A stretch of 64,000 bases of DNA from Vicugna pacos (taxonomy: Eukaryota; Chordata; Mammalia; Artiodactyla; Camelidae): NCBI RefSeq assembly GCF_048564905.1, contig NC_132995.1, positions 3,732,501-3,796,500 of the forward strand. The letters run 5' to 3'. A program made the position numbers and the translations under genes. Positions 23,931-36,400 of the stretch are shown piece by piece. The notes below the pieces were generated by a model. That model saw only the letters and a program-made list of their open reading frames with translations. It did not search any database and was not told the origin of the DNA. Each line of letters begins with the position of its first letter. Positions within the stretch are counted from its first letter, which is position 1.

Positions 23931-24572
23931 TGTTGCCCGTGGATGCAACCGGTGTTCCAGGTCCTTGTCCCGTCCCAGAAAGAATTCAGAGACAACAGGG
24001 AAAGGTTAAAAAAAAGTGAAGGATTTATTAAAGGATAGACAGTCCACTCTCAGGGAGAGAGAGCGGGCAGCTCAGGTGAGCAGCTGCCCTGTTTCTTTGG
24101 CAAGTTAGCTACAGGGGGTGTAAAAACGAATGGGCGGAATATTCACTGGGGAGGGAAGGGCTTGGGGTCGTATTCCCTGATTATCATCCCAACTCCACCT
24201 TCCCAAAGGGAGGAGGGATTTTTGTCCTTATTTAGTCAGGATTGGAAGTGTCATGGCGTCGGTACATGTGGGGTACTTCTGATCTGCAAGGCTGATTTTA
24301 CTGAAATGAGGGCTTAATGAGCAAAAGGTTACATTCGGACACTGGAAATTCCTGCCTTTTCTCACCTTTCTTTGTTGGTCTCCAGGCCAAAATGTGTGGC
24401 CCCTTATCAGTCCAAAGGTTCCTGCTTTTGTTTCTGTGCCCAGGGGCCCTGATGTTTACATGATGCGTGGTTTCCTGCATTTCGCTTGTGCCCCTCCTTT
24501 CTGCCCAGTTCCTGCCACTTGGTCTGTGTCCCCCTTTCTCTGCTCATATCTAGCTCTCTGCCTGCTCTAACA
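23931..24572 (-). mobile_element. solo LTR, class I (ERV1-like), 642 bp
   Basis: On the minus strand it begins TGTTAGAGCAGG and ends CACGGGCAACA, with AATAAA close to the 3' part. It is flanked by the 4-bp target duplication TTAC at 23927-23930 and 24573-24576. Termini and duplication fit a gammaretrovirus-like solo LTR. It looks whole as an LTR. Confidence 0.85.
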
Positions 24573-24729
24573 TTACTTCCTTTTCTATCTCTTTCAGCAA
24601 GAAGAGCTTTGACTATTTAATATACTGTCCCTTGAAGGAGCAAACCCGTATTTTTTTTTTTACCCAAATCATAAAAAGCTGCTTTTTTCCTCCTTTTAAC
24701 TTATTTTTTAAAAATGATGATCCAGTTTA

Positions 24730-24900
24730 TGGATTTTTTTTATATTATTATTGAAGTACAGTCAGTTTACAATGTGCTAATTTCTGGTGTATAGCATTAG
24801 TGATTCTGATATATATATATATATATTCCTTTTCCTATTCTTTTTCATTATAGGCCATTACAAGGTATTGAATGTAGTTCCCTGTGCTCTACAGTAGGAC
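24730..24900 (-). mobile_element. L1 3'-end fragment
   Basis: Reverse copy: ATTGAAGTACAGTCAGTTTA, CTAATTTCTGGTGTATAGCA and GAATGTAGTTCCCTGTGCTC. It contains a short (TA)n run. Confidence 0.85.
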
Positions 24901-25665
24901 CTTGCTGTCTTCCCTCCTTTTAACTCAAAACTCTTCTCCGTCTTCCAAACTATTCGTCAAAATTCTCTTCCAAACATACACAATCCTTGACACCAATCCC
25001 AAGGCCTGTCATTACAAAATAAAAAAATTCCTTAACCTCTTTCTATTTTGTCCACTTATTAATGCCGTGGACAGTTTTACAATAAAGATATGGCTTTTTT
25101 TTTAAGCATGAAATTATATTTTCTTGGTGAGGGGAAAAAAAGAAGTCTCAGGAAGCATATTCTGTGTTTCCTGAACTGGCTTTCTTGAAAAATTGTCCCT
25201 CTGTGTCTTTAGACTCTGAGGCCCTTGAAATCGGGTGGAGATGGATTCACTCCTGTATTTCCAGAAACGACCACTACAGAAGGTCCCAGAAATTGACAGT
25301 TCTCTTTCTTCCCACGAGAAAGAAGGGCTTTCTTGAAAGAGGATGTAGGAGTGACCTATGAGTTCAGCTTCCCTCCGTCCTCCCCTCTGAATTCCTGGAA
25401 ATGTGCCTTTTCCCTCCGGGGACACCGTGGGGAAGGAGTTCAGATCATGAATGAATCACTGGGGGAAGCTCAGCTTTAACCCCTAGAAAATTCAGATTAG
25501 CAACATCTTCTTCCTCAGCCCTTGCCTCAGAATTTTTGCTGCTCATCCCCATATCCCTCAAACACATCCACTGTCCCAGCTCAGATCCCTTAACCCGTGG
25601 CTCCCGGCTTCCTCCTTTGGTTCATCCTCTGCCACCACCTTCCTCCTTTGGTTCATCCTCTGTTT
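24901..25665. other. no gene recognised
   Basis: No supported exon. Reading frames of about 100 codons on the minus strand show no domain. A short direct repeat (TCCTCCTTTGGTTCATCCTC) occurs twice near 25610-25660. Confidence 0.35.
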
Positions 25666-25669
25666 TAAA

Positions 25670-26290
25670 ATAATTAATTAATTTTTTCATTGAAGTAGAG
25701 TCAATTTATAATGTGTTAATTTCTGGTGTATAGCATAGTGATTCATTTACACACATATATATATACATTAATATATTCCTTTTCATATTCTTTTTCATTA
25801 TAGGCCACTACAAAGTATTAAATGTAATTCCCTGTGCTTACAGCAGGACCTGATTGTTTTATCTACTTTTATAGGTTAGTATCTGCAAATCTCGAACTCT
25901 CAATTTATCCCTGCCCACTCCCTTTTTTCCCTGGTAACCATTAGTTTGTTTTCTGTTTCTGTTTTATAAATAAGTCTGTGTCTTTTTTTTTTTTAAGACT
26001 CCACATATAAGTGATATCATATGGTATTTTTCTTACTCTTTCTGGCTTACCTCACTTAGTATGACCATCTTCAGGTCTATCCATATTGCAGCAAATGGCA
26101 TTATTTTATTCTTTTTATGGCTGAGTAATATTCCATTGTATATATACCACATCTTCTTTATCCAGTCATCTGTTGATGGACATTTAGGATGCTTCCATGT
26201 CTTGGTTATTGTATATAGTGCTGCTATGAACACTGGGGTGCCTGTATATTTTGGAATTAGAGTTTCCTCTGGATACATGCCCTGAAGCAT
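25670..26290 (-). mobile_element. L1 3' region fragment
   Basis: A long reverse copy of the L1 3' region with the same blocks as at 24730, followed by CCATTGTATATATACCACAT, ATCTGTTGATGGACATTTAG and GTGCTGCTATGAACACTGGG. The reverse-strand reading frame here is L1 remnant. Confidence 0.9.
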
Positions 26291-26334
26291 CTTTCTTAAG
26301 GCAAATCTGACTCCTTCCTTCCCCGGCTCAAAAC

Positions 26335-26745
26335 CATTGCATACTCTACAATGGAGCATAACTCAGCCATAATAAGGAGTGAAGTACTGACAGATGCTGT
26401 AAGAAGAATGAGCCTTGAAAACATGAAGCTAAGTAGAAAAGCCAGACACAAAATTCACCTACTGAATTATTCCATTTATATGAAATATCCAGAATAGGCA
26501 AATCTATAGAGAGAGAATGTAGATTGGAGGTATACCAGGGGACTGGGGGACTGGGAAATAGGAAGTGACTGTTGATGGGTATGGGGCTTCCTTTTGGGGT
26601 GATGAGAAAGTTCTAGAAATGTATAGTGGTGATGACTGCAAGCATAGCCAATAGATTTAATGTCCCTGAGTTGTACACTTTACAGTAGTTAAAATGGTGA
26701 ATTTCACAGACTGTGTATTTTACTGCACTTACGAATAAACACTCC
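26335..26745 (+). mobile_element. old L1M 3' fragment
   Basis: Contains ACTCAGCCATAATAAGGAGT, TTCCATTTATATGAAATATC and GAGTTGTACACTTTACAGTA, typical of old L1 3' regions. Confidence 0.75.
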
Positions 26746-26829
26746 ATGGCTCCCCATTGCTCTTGGGATAAAGTCCAAGCATCATGGAAGGTGTCCAAAA
26801 TGTCTCCTGACTACATCACAGACTTCATC

Positions 26830-27230
26830 TCCTGATATCTTCCTACTCCCCTTCTATAATCCAGACGCATCTGAACTTTCAGCAGTTCCCCCACCCCCCA
26901 CCTTGTCAACCCAGTCCCGTGACCTGCACAGGCGGTCGCCCCTCCTCTGATGAAGTATTCTCATCCTTCAAGACTCCCTTCATGCATCACGCCCTCTGCA
27001 AATCTTCCTCAACTCTCTACCCTGTATTTTTTCCCATCGTAGTATGTGTCATGATCTGAAACACAAAAGCCTATGTATTTGTTGATTTGTGTCTGTCTGT
27101 CATCTCTACTAGATAACAAAACACATAAAGGCAGAGAATTTGTTCATCCTTTAAGGACTGTCTCTGGCACCATGAAGAGTAGCACACGGTGCTGAATAAT
27201 TGCTTAAATGAATGTCACCCAGAGAGCAGC
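26830..27230 (-). mobile_element. L2-like ancient fragment
   Basis: Degenerate L2-type blocks, for example CTTCAAGACTCCCTTCATGC and TTTGTTCATCCTTTAAGGAC. Very old and tentative. Confidence 0.4.
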
Positions 27231-27399
27231 TCAGGCACCTTTGACGTCTGAAACTCTCAACTCCAAGGACTTAGAAAGTCCAAAAGTTACCCCACATTTT
27301 TTTTTCATTCATATAAATCCCTTTTATTTATTTCTTCACATCTGCTCTCTACTGAGACCTTCTGAAGACATTTCATGAGGGTTGTCCTTTACAGAAATT

Positions 27400-27545
27400 T
27401 GGCTCCTCGCAAAGGACTTGGACTAGCCGCACCACCTGAGAGCCTGTTAGAAATGCAGGACCTCAGACCCACTGCATCAGAGTCTTTATTTCAGTAAGAT
27501 CTCCCAGTGATTGACAGGCACATTTGAGTTGGAGAAACACTGACT
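27400..27545 (+). mobile_element. MER5-like DNA transposon remnant
   Basis: Contains GAGAGCCTGTTAGAAATGCA and AGATCTCCCAGTGATTGACA, blocks of a common hAT-type remnant. Confidence 0.5.
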
Positions 27546-27633
27546 GGGGACATGATTTTGAGATTGTACCCAGAAATGATCAGTAACCCCAGTTCCATTC
27601 CTTAACTTCTTCAAAAATAAAAATTTTTTTTTT

Positions 27634-27741
27634 TGTTGGGGGGACTTAGGTTTATTTATTTACTTAATGGAGACACTGGAGATTGAACCCAGGATCTCAT
27701 GATTGCTAAGCGAGCTCTACCACTGAGCCACACCCTCCCCG
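27634..27741 (-). mobile_element. camelid tRNA-derived SINE
   Basis: Reverse copy: TGGAGATTGAACCCAGGATC and CTCTACCACTGAGCCACACC. Confidence 0.9.
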
Positions 27742-28034
27742 CCGGCTCCTTAACTTCTACAGCTAGGTTCTTTATATATGAATCCAGCTGTATTCTGAGT
27801 CCAGAAAACATTACTGCCCCTCACAGATCCCTCCCTTTCCCTCCAGGGTATCTGTCCTCACCTGTCTTCCAGCAGCAATAGCAATTGAATACGTAGACTT
27901 CCAGAGGCGATGGTGGTTGAGGAAAGAGGGAAATGAGAGTAGAAAATTAAAGTATATTAAAAAATTTTTTTTAATTAAAGTTAAAAAAATTTTTTTAATT
28001 AAAAAATTTTTAAAAAGAAAATTAAAGTATGTCA

Positions 28035-28140
28035 CATTTATGAAAACGAATATATGTATGTATCTGCATGACTGGGACGTTATGCTGTTCACCAGAAATT
28101 GACACATTGTAACTGACTATACTTCAACTAAAAATAAAGT
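28035..28140 (+). mobile_element. L1 3'-end fragment
   Basis: Contains CACCAGAAATTGACACATTG and ACTGACTATACTTCAAC. It is preceded by A/T homopolymer-rich sequence at 27950-28020. Confidence 0.75.
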
Positions 28141-28829
28141 ATGTCACATTTAAGGGTCAGAGCCAAACACCTCATTTCTGAAATTCCCAGTTTACACAGA
28201 TTGTGTAAGGACTTATGCTGTGTCCTGTTTCTTCACTATTTTGCCAAGCCCTTAGAGGTTCAGAAGGAAGGTTAGGTGACTTTTCTAGACTCACAAGCCA
28301 GCAAAGTGCTGAGGCGCTGGGGTGGGCGGGGAGAGGGATGTGTCAAGGCTGGCGGATGTCCGCGTTGCACCACTGTCCCTGGAAAGACAGCAGAACCTCA
28401 GTCATCTCCCAAAACACTTTCTTCACGTTGTTTCCGTGCTCAGAAACATCCACGGGCTCCCTGCTACCCACAGGAGCCACCATTTATATGAATTCTGGTG
28501 AAATAACATGTTCATGCTTTGCTCTGTCTCCTGCTTCTGCCAACCGTTTTATACCCCTAATCAAACAAGGCCAATAATAACAATTTAAAAAATCCTTCAC
28601 AACTTTCCATAAAACATCCTCCTACATCAATCATTTCATGATTTTCATATGAAAGTGAGAGATCGGATCAAGGGAAAGTATTCTCATCTCACAGAATCCT
28701 TTGACCCCCTTCCCCTCCCCACTCTCTTCTCTTTCCTCTTCCCAATTTCTCTCCGTATTTCCTTTCTCATGCATAATGATCCAGTCAGCACCACTCATAG
28801 ATGAGACATGCCTTTAAAGCCTAATTTCT

Positions 28830-28930
28830 TGGGGGAGAGTATAGCTCAGCATGCATGAAGTCCTGGGTCCAATCCCCAGAACCTCCATCTAAACAAATAA
28901 ATAATACACCTAATTACTACCCCCAAAAAA
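28830..28930 (+). mobile_element. camelid SINE, internally deleted
   Basis: Head GGGGGAGAGTATAGCTCAGC joins directly to ATGCATGAAGTCCTGGGTCC, so part of the tRNA-like region is missing. The tail TACACCTAATTACTACCCCC is kept. Confidence 0.85.
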
Positions 28931-29574
28931 AGCACCCCCCCAAAAAACAACCCATAAACAAAATAAGTAAATAAAATGTTAAAGTCTAATTTTTTCATTT
29001 CAAGTATTTTAACAACAACAAAAAAAAATTTCCCCAAAGAGATACTGGGCACTCCTTTTGATAATTTCTGGTATAAATAAAAAAAAATATTCCTCTTGGG
29101 TCACATAAATATTACATGTACATGTGATTCATTCATTAAATATCTCATCTAATATAATTGAGCACGTACTGTATTCCAGACACTGCTTTAGCTGCTGGGA
29201 AGCAAATGATGGCCACAGCTCTTACAGGTTAAATGTGTCTCCCTGTTCTTAATTCACATGTTGAAATCCTAACCCCACAACATCAGAATGTGACTGCATT
29301 TGGTGATGGGGCCTTAAAGAGATAATTAAGGTTAAGTGAGGTCATTAGAGTGGGCTCTAATCTAAAATATTAATATGAGTGTATTCATGTATGATTTTGT
29401 AAACTTTACTTATAAAAGTTTTTCATACTTATTTTACAAAATTTAAACACTACACAGTTATAAAATCCTTCCTTTCTCCCTACCCCACCTAAATCTCGCC
29501 CCAGCAGGAACAACTGATAAGCATTTGGGGAGCATCCTTCTCCAGATCGTCCTTTTAATTCACCAGAGGGCAGC

Positions 29575-29690
29575 CTGGTGGGCTGAAGGAGATCCAGTGT
29601 CTAGCTCTGTTCTTGTTTAGCTGTGTGATGTTGGAGAATCCATGTGCCTCTCTGGGCTTCTATCTCCTCATCTATAAGAGAAAATATCTG
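29575..29690 (+). mobile_element. MIR-like fragment
   Basis: Contains TAGCTGTGTGATGTTGGAGA and GCCTCTCTGGGCTTCTATCT, the core of an ancient MIR SINE. Confidence 0.6.
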
Positions 29691-30201
29691 GAAGAGAAAT
29701 TTGCTCATTTTGGCCCACATTTCACAATACCGTTGGCTCCCATTCGATTGGCTAATGGCAGTAACTCATCCCAGTCTGATACCCAAGGAAAGGAGGTCTA
29801 ATTCTCCCACGGTGGGGGGAGGGGGTCGTGCAGTAACTATTCTGACAGTTATCTACCGCAGACACGGGGAGGCCAGGAAAAAGGAGCGATGAACAAGGAA
29901 AGAGAGTGAGTGAGTGGTCAAGGGAGCGGGTCCGAGGGAACAGAAAGGAAGTCTGACCAGTCGAATGCCCCCTGCGATTTCCCAATCGCTCCCAACTTCC
30001 TCTTCTTCAAAGTGGCCCGTTGGCGAGCGTGGGCAGGGCAGGCGGGAACTGAAAGGGGAGGAAGCACTATTTCAACAGAAGCCTTTCCTCTCTTTCATGC
30101 CTCTGCCTGCGATGGTCCGCGGTGAGCATGTGGCGTCGCCCGTCCCGGGGAGAGAAACATCCCAGCCTCCAGCCTCTCTCCTCCGCGTCCGCGACGCCCT
30201 C

Positions 30202-30490
30202 ATGCCCGCAACGCCGCTCAGGAACGGCCTCTGTCGCCTCTGCGCCTACTTGGAGGAACTGGAGGCTGCGGAGCTGAAGAAGTTCAAGTTATACCTGGGG
30301 ACTGCGGCAGGGATCGAGGAGGGCAGGATCCCCTGGGGGCGGATGGAGCCCGCGGGTCCCCTGGAGATGGCCCAGCTGCTCGCTGCACACTGCGGGGTCC
30401 GGCAGGCCTGGCTGCTGACCCTGAGCATCTTCGAGCGGATCAACCGGAAGGACCTGTGGGAGAGAGGACAGAGAGAGGACCTGGTGAGGG
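30202..30490 (+). CDS. NLRP12: NLRP12 exon 1: pyrin domain
   Basis: Encodes [20 protein letters not shown] ... [11 protein letters not shown] ... [18 protein letters not shown], a six-helix death-fold domain used for homotypic contacts. The exon ends after one base of a codon at a GGTAAGG donor. The frame stays open upstream to 29914 with ATGs at 29914, 30112 and 30202. Confidence 0.93.
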
Positions 30491-33400
30491 GTAAGGAGGT
30501 GATGGGACGGCCAAGGCGGCAGCCCCCCAGGTCCCTTCTGCTTCCTGATGATCGCTGAGCTCACAAGACCTGCCTCGAACTCACCCCCACCCCCACCCCC
30601 TCCCACCCCGGCCTTTGTTCATGCTGCTCTATCTGGGGCGCCCTCCCTCTGTTTTCTCTGCCAGGAAAATTCTTACTCGCCTATCAGAAACTTGAAGGCA
30701 CTACCTTCTCCAGTTTTTTTTCCCAACTATTTTATTTTTATTATCTTTTTTGTTGTTTTATTTTGGGGGGAGGGTAATTAGGTTTATGTATGTATGTATT
30801 TATTTAATGGAGGTACTTGGAATTGAACCCAGGACCTCGTGTATGCTAAGCACACACTCTACCACTGAGCTGTACCCTCCCCACACCGTGAATTCTTTCC
30901 TCATTTTTTCCCTCCTCCTCCTGCTCTTCACCCTCAACTACCCTGGCTGGCTTGGAAACCCCACTTTTCATACTTAAGTACTTAATTAAGATTTTGGGGG
31001 GGAATTCATGAAAGAATAGAAGATGTTCAATAAATAGGTATTGAATTTAAAAACGTGCCAGATGCACAGGTATAAAAGATGTTTCAAAGAATGCAAGTTT
31101 GTGGTGTCAGTACTCCTAGCATGGCTGATTTTAAGTTACCACTGTGATGTCAGCTGGCTTGTAATTTGTAATTTCTCTTCCAGACCCTCCATCTGGTGGC
31201 CCGTCCTCACTGGGGAGCCAGTCAGCATGCTTTCTGGAAGTCTTCCCTGAAACGCCAAGAAAAGGTGAGCCAGAAGCCATGCATCCATGGCAATGCTTCA
31301 GGTTACAAGTATCAGGCTGAAAGGAAAGCAAGCGGAAAGGGCATTTATTTAATGTTTGCCTATAACAAGAAGTCTTGGGGTGAGTGGTTGCAGAATTCAT
31401 GTGGCGGATTAACGACATCATTAAAGCCCCAACTTCCTATGTTTCAGTTTTCCTAAGACTTGTCACCTCATGGTTGCAAAATGGCAACCAAACTGTCTCA
31501 TATAAAAGTGAATTCCAAGCAGGGAAAAAAAAAGGTAGAGGGCAGACAAAGGGCTTTCTTCCTCAAGACATTGTCATTGTATCCAGGAGTAAAACCCTCC
31601 CAGTAAATGTCCGTTAACTGTGTAACTCAGTGGCCAGGACTGGGGCACACATCCGTGACTGGTGGAGCAAGATCATAGTTCATCCCCTAGGGCTTTTGAA
31701 GGGACAGCTTCGCTGCACTCAAGGGATGAACACCCACCACTTGAATAGAATCAGGATTGTTGGCGAGGAAGAAACGGGTGTGAGCTGTTGGGTGGAGAGT
31801 CACCCTGTCAACAATAAAACACCAGTGATTCTCAACTCACACTCTTTCAAGGGCATCTTCAGTGCATTGGATCTAGAATCCAACCCCAGGGATCCTAATC
31901 TGCTCCCTTGCGTAGATTCATCATGTGGTCTTTGATGAGTCATTGACTCTGGACCTGGGTCTCAGTTTCCCCATTTGTAAAATGTACCATGTCTGCCTGC
32001 CTCCGTTTCTGGAAACATCAAAAGAAATAATGATTTGGGAAGCTGATTTAGCACAGTAGAAATAGGATGTGAGCCACATTTTTCATTTGTAATCTTCTAG
32101 TAAAAAAAAAGTAAAAAGAATCAACTGAAATCAATTTTAATAAAATATTTCATTTAACCCAATATGTCCAAAATATTAGCCTTTTACCATGTGATCAATA
32201 TGGAACATTATTAATTAGATGTTTTACATTCTTTTTATTTTATTTTGCTTTGGTTTTGAAGTATAGTTGATTTATAATGTTGTGTTAGTTTCTGGAAAAC
32301 AGCATAGTGATTCAGTTATACATATATATTCTTTTTCATATTTTTTATTATAGGTTATTACAAGATATTGAATAGAGTTCCCTGTGCTATCCAGTAGGAA
32401 CATTTTGTTTATTTTATATTTCATTCTTTTTTTTGGTACTAAGTCTTCAAAGTCCAGTGTCTCTTACACTTACAGCACATCTTATTTCAAATTCTAAATT
32501 TTCACTGAAAGTACTTGATCCATATTTAGAGTTCACAAAAATGAGAGTTGAAAAGGTAGATTCACATCCTCAAGTTGTTTCCCAACTACTTGCAAGGTTT
32601 TCAATCACAGAAGCAAGTGTTAGTTTTTCAATTTACATATGCATTAAATAAAGTTAATGAAAATGAACATTGAAAATCCAGTCCCTAATTTGCACGAGGC
32701 ACGTGTCAAGTGCTCAGTAGCCTGTGGGGCCAGTGGCTGCTGCACTGGGCAGCTCAAGTCTAAAGCGTCCAGCAGGCGGGAGGGATTAACAGCCTGGAGT
32801 CGGAGGACCAAGTTTGGGTTTTCATTTCTACCACCTACCAGCCAGGCAGTCTTGGACAAGTTATTCCTGCCTTTGGAGCCTCAATTTTCTCACTTATATG
32901 GAAGCAGAGCATCCATACCCACCCCCTACTTCACAGGTGTCCTTTTTCTAACGGGTTTTAGAGCAGTGGTAGTCAATTAGGGGAATGTTTTTCACCACAG
33001 GAGACTTGTGGAGCAAGGGACTGAGAGGAATGCAGATTGGGTGGGACTGTCGGGACAGGGCACTGGGAGAGTGGCCGCGGATGAGGCGAGGAAGGTAGGC
33101 AACAGCCGTGAATGCTCTGAAGAGCTTAGATTTTTGTCAGGAGGACAATGGGAGCATGAAAGGGCTTTGCCCAGGAGAGGAACAGGGTCACAGGTGGGTC
33201 TGAAACGTTCCCCTTTGGGGTTGGTGTAGGGGTTAGATTCAGGGGAATGAACTGGAGATGGGAGTCTACAGGAGGTGAGAAGAGGGCGAGGGATCAGCTA
33301 GGACACGGGGTCTTGTAGATGGAGGAGAAGGGAGGGGACAGAAAGATTCAAAGGAGACAAAGGCAGGGCTTGTAGACTGATGCTGGAGAGAAAGGAGTGC

Positions 33401-36400
33401 AGCTGATCGCCCGGGATTCCCTCTGTGATGCTGCCAGGGTGTGCGGCAGGAAGGCTGTGTGTGTGGGCGGAGGAGGACGGCCAGTGGTGGGTGAGGCACT
33501 TCTCTGGGTGCTCTGTTGACACTTTGAGCTGGATCATTCTTTGTGGTGGGGGACTGTCGTGTGCACTGGAAGACCTCTATCCACTAGATGGCAGTAGCCC
33601 CCCCACCAAGTTGTGACAACAAGGACTATCTCCAGACTTCACAAATGTCCCTGGGGAAGGGCGGGGCTGGGTGGGACTCAAGACTGTTTAGATTATTCAA
33701 GGCATTATGCCAAGTGGACTTTCCCAAAGAGAATTTAAGTAAAGGATTTGTAGAACGGACACGTTCTCCAGTGCTGATGTACATCTACGTTTTTTCCAAG
33801 GGGGTAGAGAAAACTTGGGAGCAACATGTATGCAAATCACGCAGCTGATCTCCTTAGAAATGCAGTTTCTGATTTAGGAGGTGGGGAGTAGGGCTCAAGA
33901 TTTCGCATTTCCAACCAGCTCTGAGGTGGGCTCAGGATGGCATTTAAGTGTTCCTTAGCGATAGCTGAGGCTGGCGGTTCCTCTAGGCGAGCACTGCGTC
34001 TTCCATCAGCCTGAATGGTGAGGCCAGCGCGGCTGGTCCGTGGACCGCTCTTTGAGCAGGAAGGAGAGTACTGTGCATTACAGCAGTTCCCACGCTAATG
34101 CCTCCGCTTCCCACCAGAAGGGAAGACTTACAGAAAGATCGGTCCCCATCCCTGACGAGCCATATAACCCAGAGACAAGGTCTTGGAGCTTAGAAAAAAA
34201 AAGAGGCAGCTTTATTGCTTTGCCGGGCAAAGGGGACGCACAGCAGGCTGGTGCCTTCAAAACTGTGAGCCCACCTTGGGGATGGGGTGGGGCGGGTATA
34301 CAGCCAGAGCTCAAACAGTAAAGCAGAACAATCAACAGAATCATTTTCTCATCAGAAGACTCAGAATGGCGTCATGATACCTCCAGGTGACCAATTCTGT
34401 AGAGGCCAGAGGTTAGATCTCTTTATCTCGTAAGCACTCATGGTGTGGTCTTCTTGGTAATTCCGGCTATTTTGTAAGGTTACAGTCCTGTGACCTTCTC
34501 CCTGGGTATTGACTCAGAGACCAAGCATGATTATAGCTTTTGATGACTGGAATAACGTAGAAACAGTAAGGTCAGTAGCTTTAGTTTTAACAGTGGGCCT
34601 GGAGCTGTGAGCAGCAGCCAGTCAGTCAGGTCAGTTGACTGTTTTAAGGGTGAGCATACGGACAAGTGATCTGCTAGCCTAAGTGCGGCCGTTTTGTTGC
34701 CGAGTCCAAACTCGGTCTGCTCGCCGCACGACAGGCCAACAAATCGGGAGACGAGGTGTTGTGGCAAGGAGTAGAGACTCTATTCGGAAAGGGGATGGCA
34801 GAATCATGTCTTGGAGACCCATCCTGCTCTAGTCAGGATACAGGCTCCTTTTCTACAAAAAACAAGGGAGGGGGTGCGGGTGGTTGTTTGCAAACTTCTT
34901 GCCGCAGGCACTCTTTGTTCTTACAGCCGTCAGTGTGGGTCAGGCCGTGGTGTCCCTGTAAACTTCCAACAGGACAAAGTTTATTCTCTATTGCAATTTT
35001 ATTAATCCTCCTTCAAGACCTTTATGGGGAAGCCCCAAGTTTCTCAGGCTCCATCTAGAAAATTCTCCCAAGGCTATTGCAGGACGCTAGGCCACAGTTT
35101 GCTTTAACTCGTGAATTCATTAAAGGTTGCTGATGAGTCTTCCACGGTCCTCCATTCCTGTCCGTCAGATCCCCGGGAAACCTACAGGGACTATGTCCGC
35201 AGGAAATTCCGGCTGATGGAAGACCGCAATGCGCGCCTCGGCGAGTGCGTCAACCTCAGCCATCGGTACACGCGGCTCCTCCTGGTGAAGGAACACTCCA
35301 ATCCCATGTGGACCCAGCAGAAGCTTCTGGACACAGGCCGGGGACATGCGAGAACCGCAGGCCACCAGGCCAGCCTCATCCAGATAGAGGCCCTCTTTGA
35401 ACCAGACGAGGAGCGCCCGGAGCCGCCGCGCACCGTGGTCCTGCAGGGCGCGCCCGGGATGGGCAAATCCATGCTGGCCCACAAGGTGATGCTGGACTGG
35501 GCGGATGGGAAACTCTTCCAAGACAGGTTTGATTATCTCTTCTACATCAACTGCAGGGAGATGAATCAAGGTACCACAGAGAGGAGCGCACAAGACCTCA
35601 TCGCCAGTTGCTGGCCTGAGCCCAGCGTGCCCCTCCAGGACCTTGTCCAGGCTCCTGAGCGCCTCCTCTTCATTATCGACGGCTTTGACGAGCTCAAGCC
35701 ATCTTTCCACGACCCGCAGGGCCCCTGGTGCCTCTGCTGGGAGAAGGAACGGCCCACGGAGGTTCTCCTTAGCAGCCTGATTCGGAAGAAGCTGTTGCCC
35801 GAGCTGTCCTTGCTCATCACCACGCGGCCCACGGCTCTGGAGAAACTCCACCGCTTGCTCGAGCACCCCAGGCACGTGGAGATCCTGGGCTTCTCCGAGG
35901 CAGAAAGGAGGGAGTACTTCTACAAGTACTTCCACAGCGAGGAGCAGGCCGGCCAAGCCTTCAGTTTTGTGAGGGACAACGAGCCCCTCTTCACCCTGTG
36001 CTTCGTCCCCATGGTGTGCTGGGTGGTTTGCACCTGCCTCAAGCAGCAGCTGGAGGGTGGGGGGCTGTTACGCCAGACGTCCAGGACCACGACCGCCGTG
36101 TACATGCTCTACCTTCTGAGTTTGCTGCAACCCAAGCCGGGGACCCCAGCCCTGAAGTCCCCGCCCAACCATAGAGGGCTGTGCTCCCTGGCGGCGGACG
36201 GGCTCTGGAATCAGAAGATCCTGTTTGAGGAGCAGGACCTCCGGAAGCACGGCCTAGATGCGGCGGATGTCTCCTCCTTCCTCAACATGGACATCTTCCA
36301 GAAGGACATCAACTGTGAGAAGTTCTACGGCTTCATCCACCTGAGTTTCCAGGAATTCTTCGCCGCCATGTACTACGTCCTGGATGATGGGGAAGGGGGG

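Noticed and set aside
29914-30111. Long coding extension of NLRP12 exon 1 starting at 29914
   Set aside because: The extra residues are low in complexity, have no counterpart in human NLRP12, and the region is likely 5' flank or UTR. Only the nearer ATG at 30112 was kept as a possibility.
35165-35956. 263-codon open frame on the minus strand across the NACHT exon
   Set aside because: It is antisense to the NLRP12 NACHT exon, whose protein is recognisable. The open antisense frame follows from the GC-rich codon use and has no domain.
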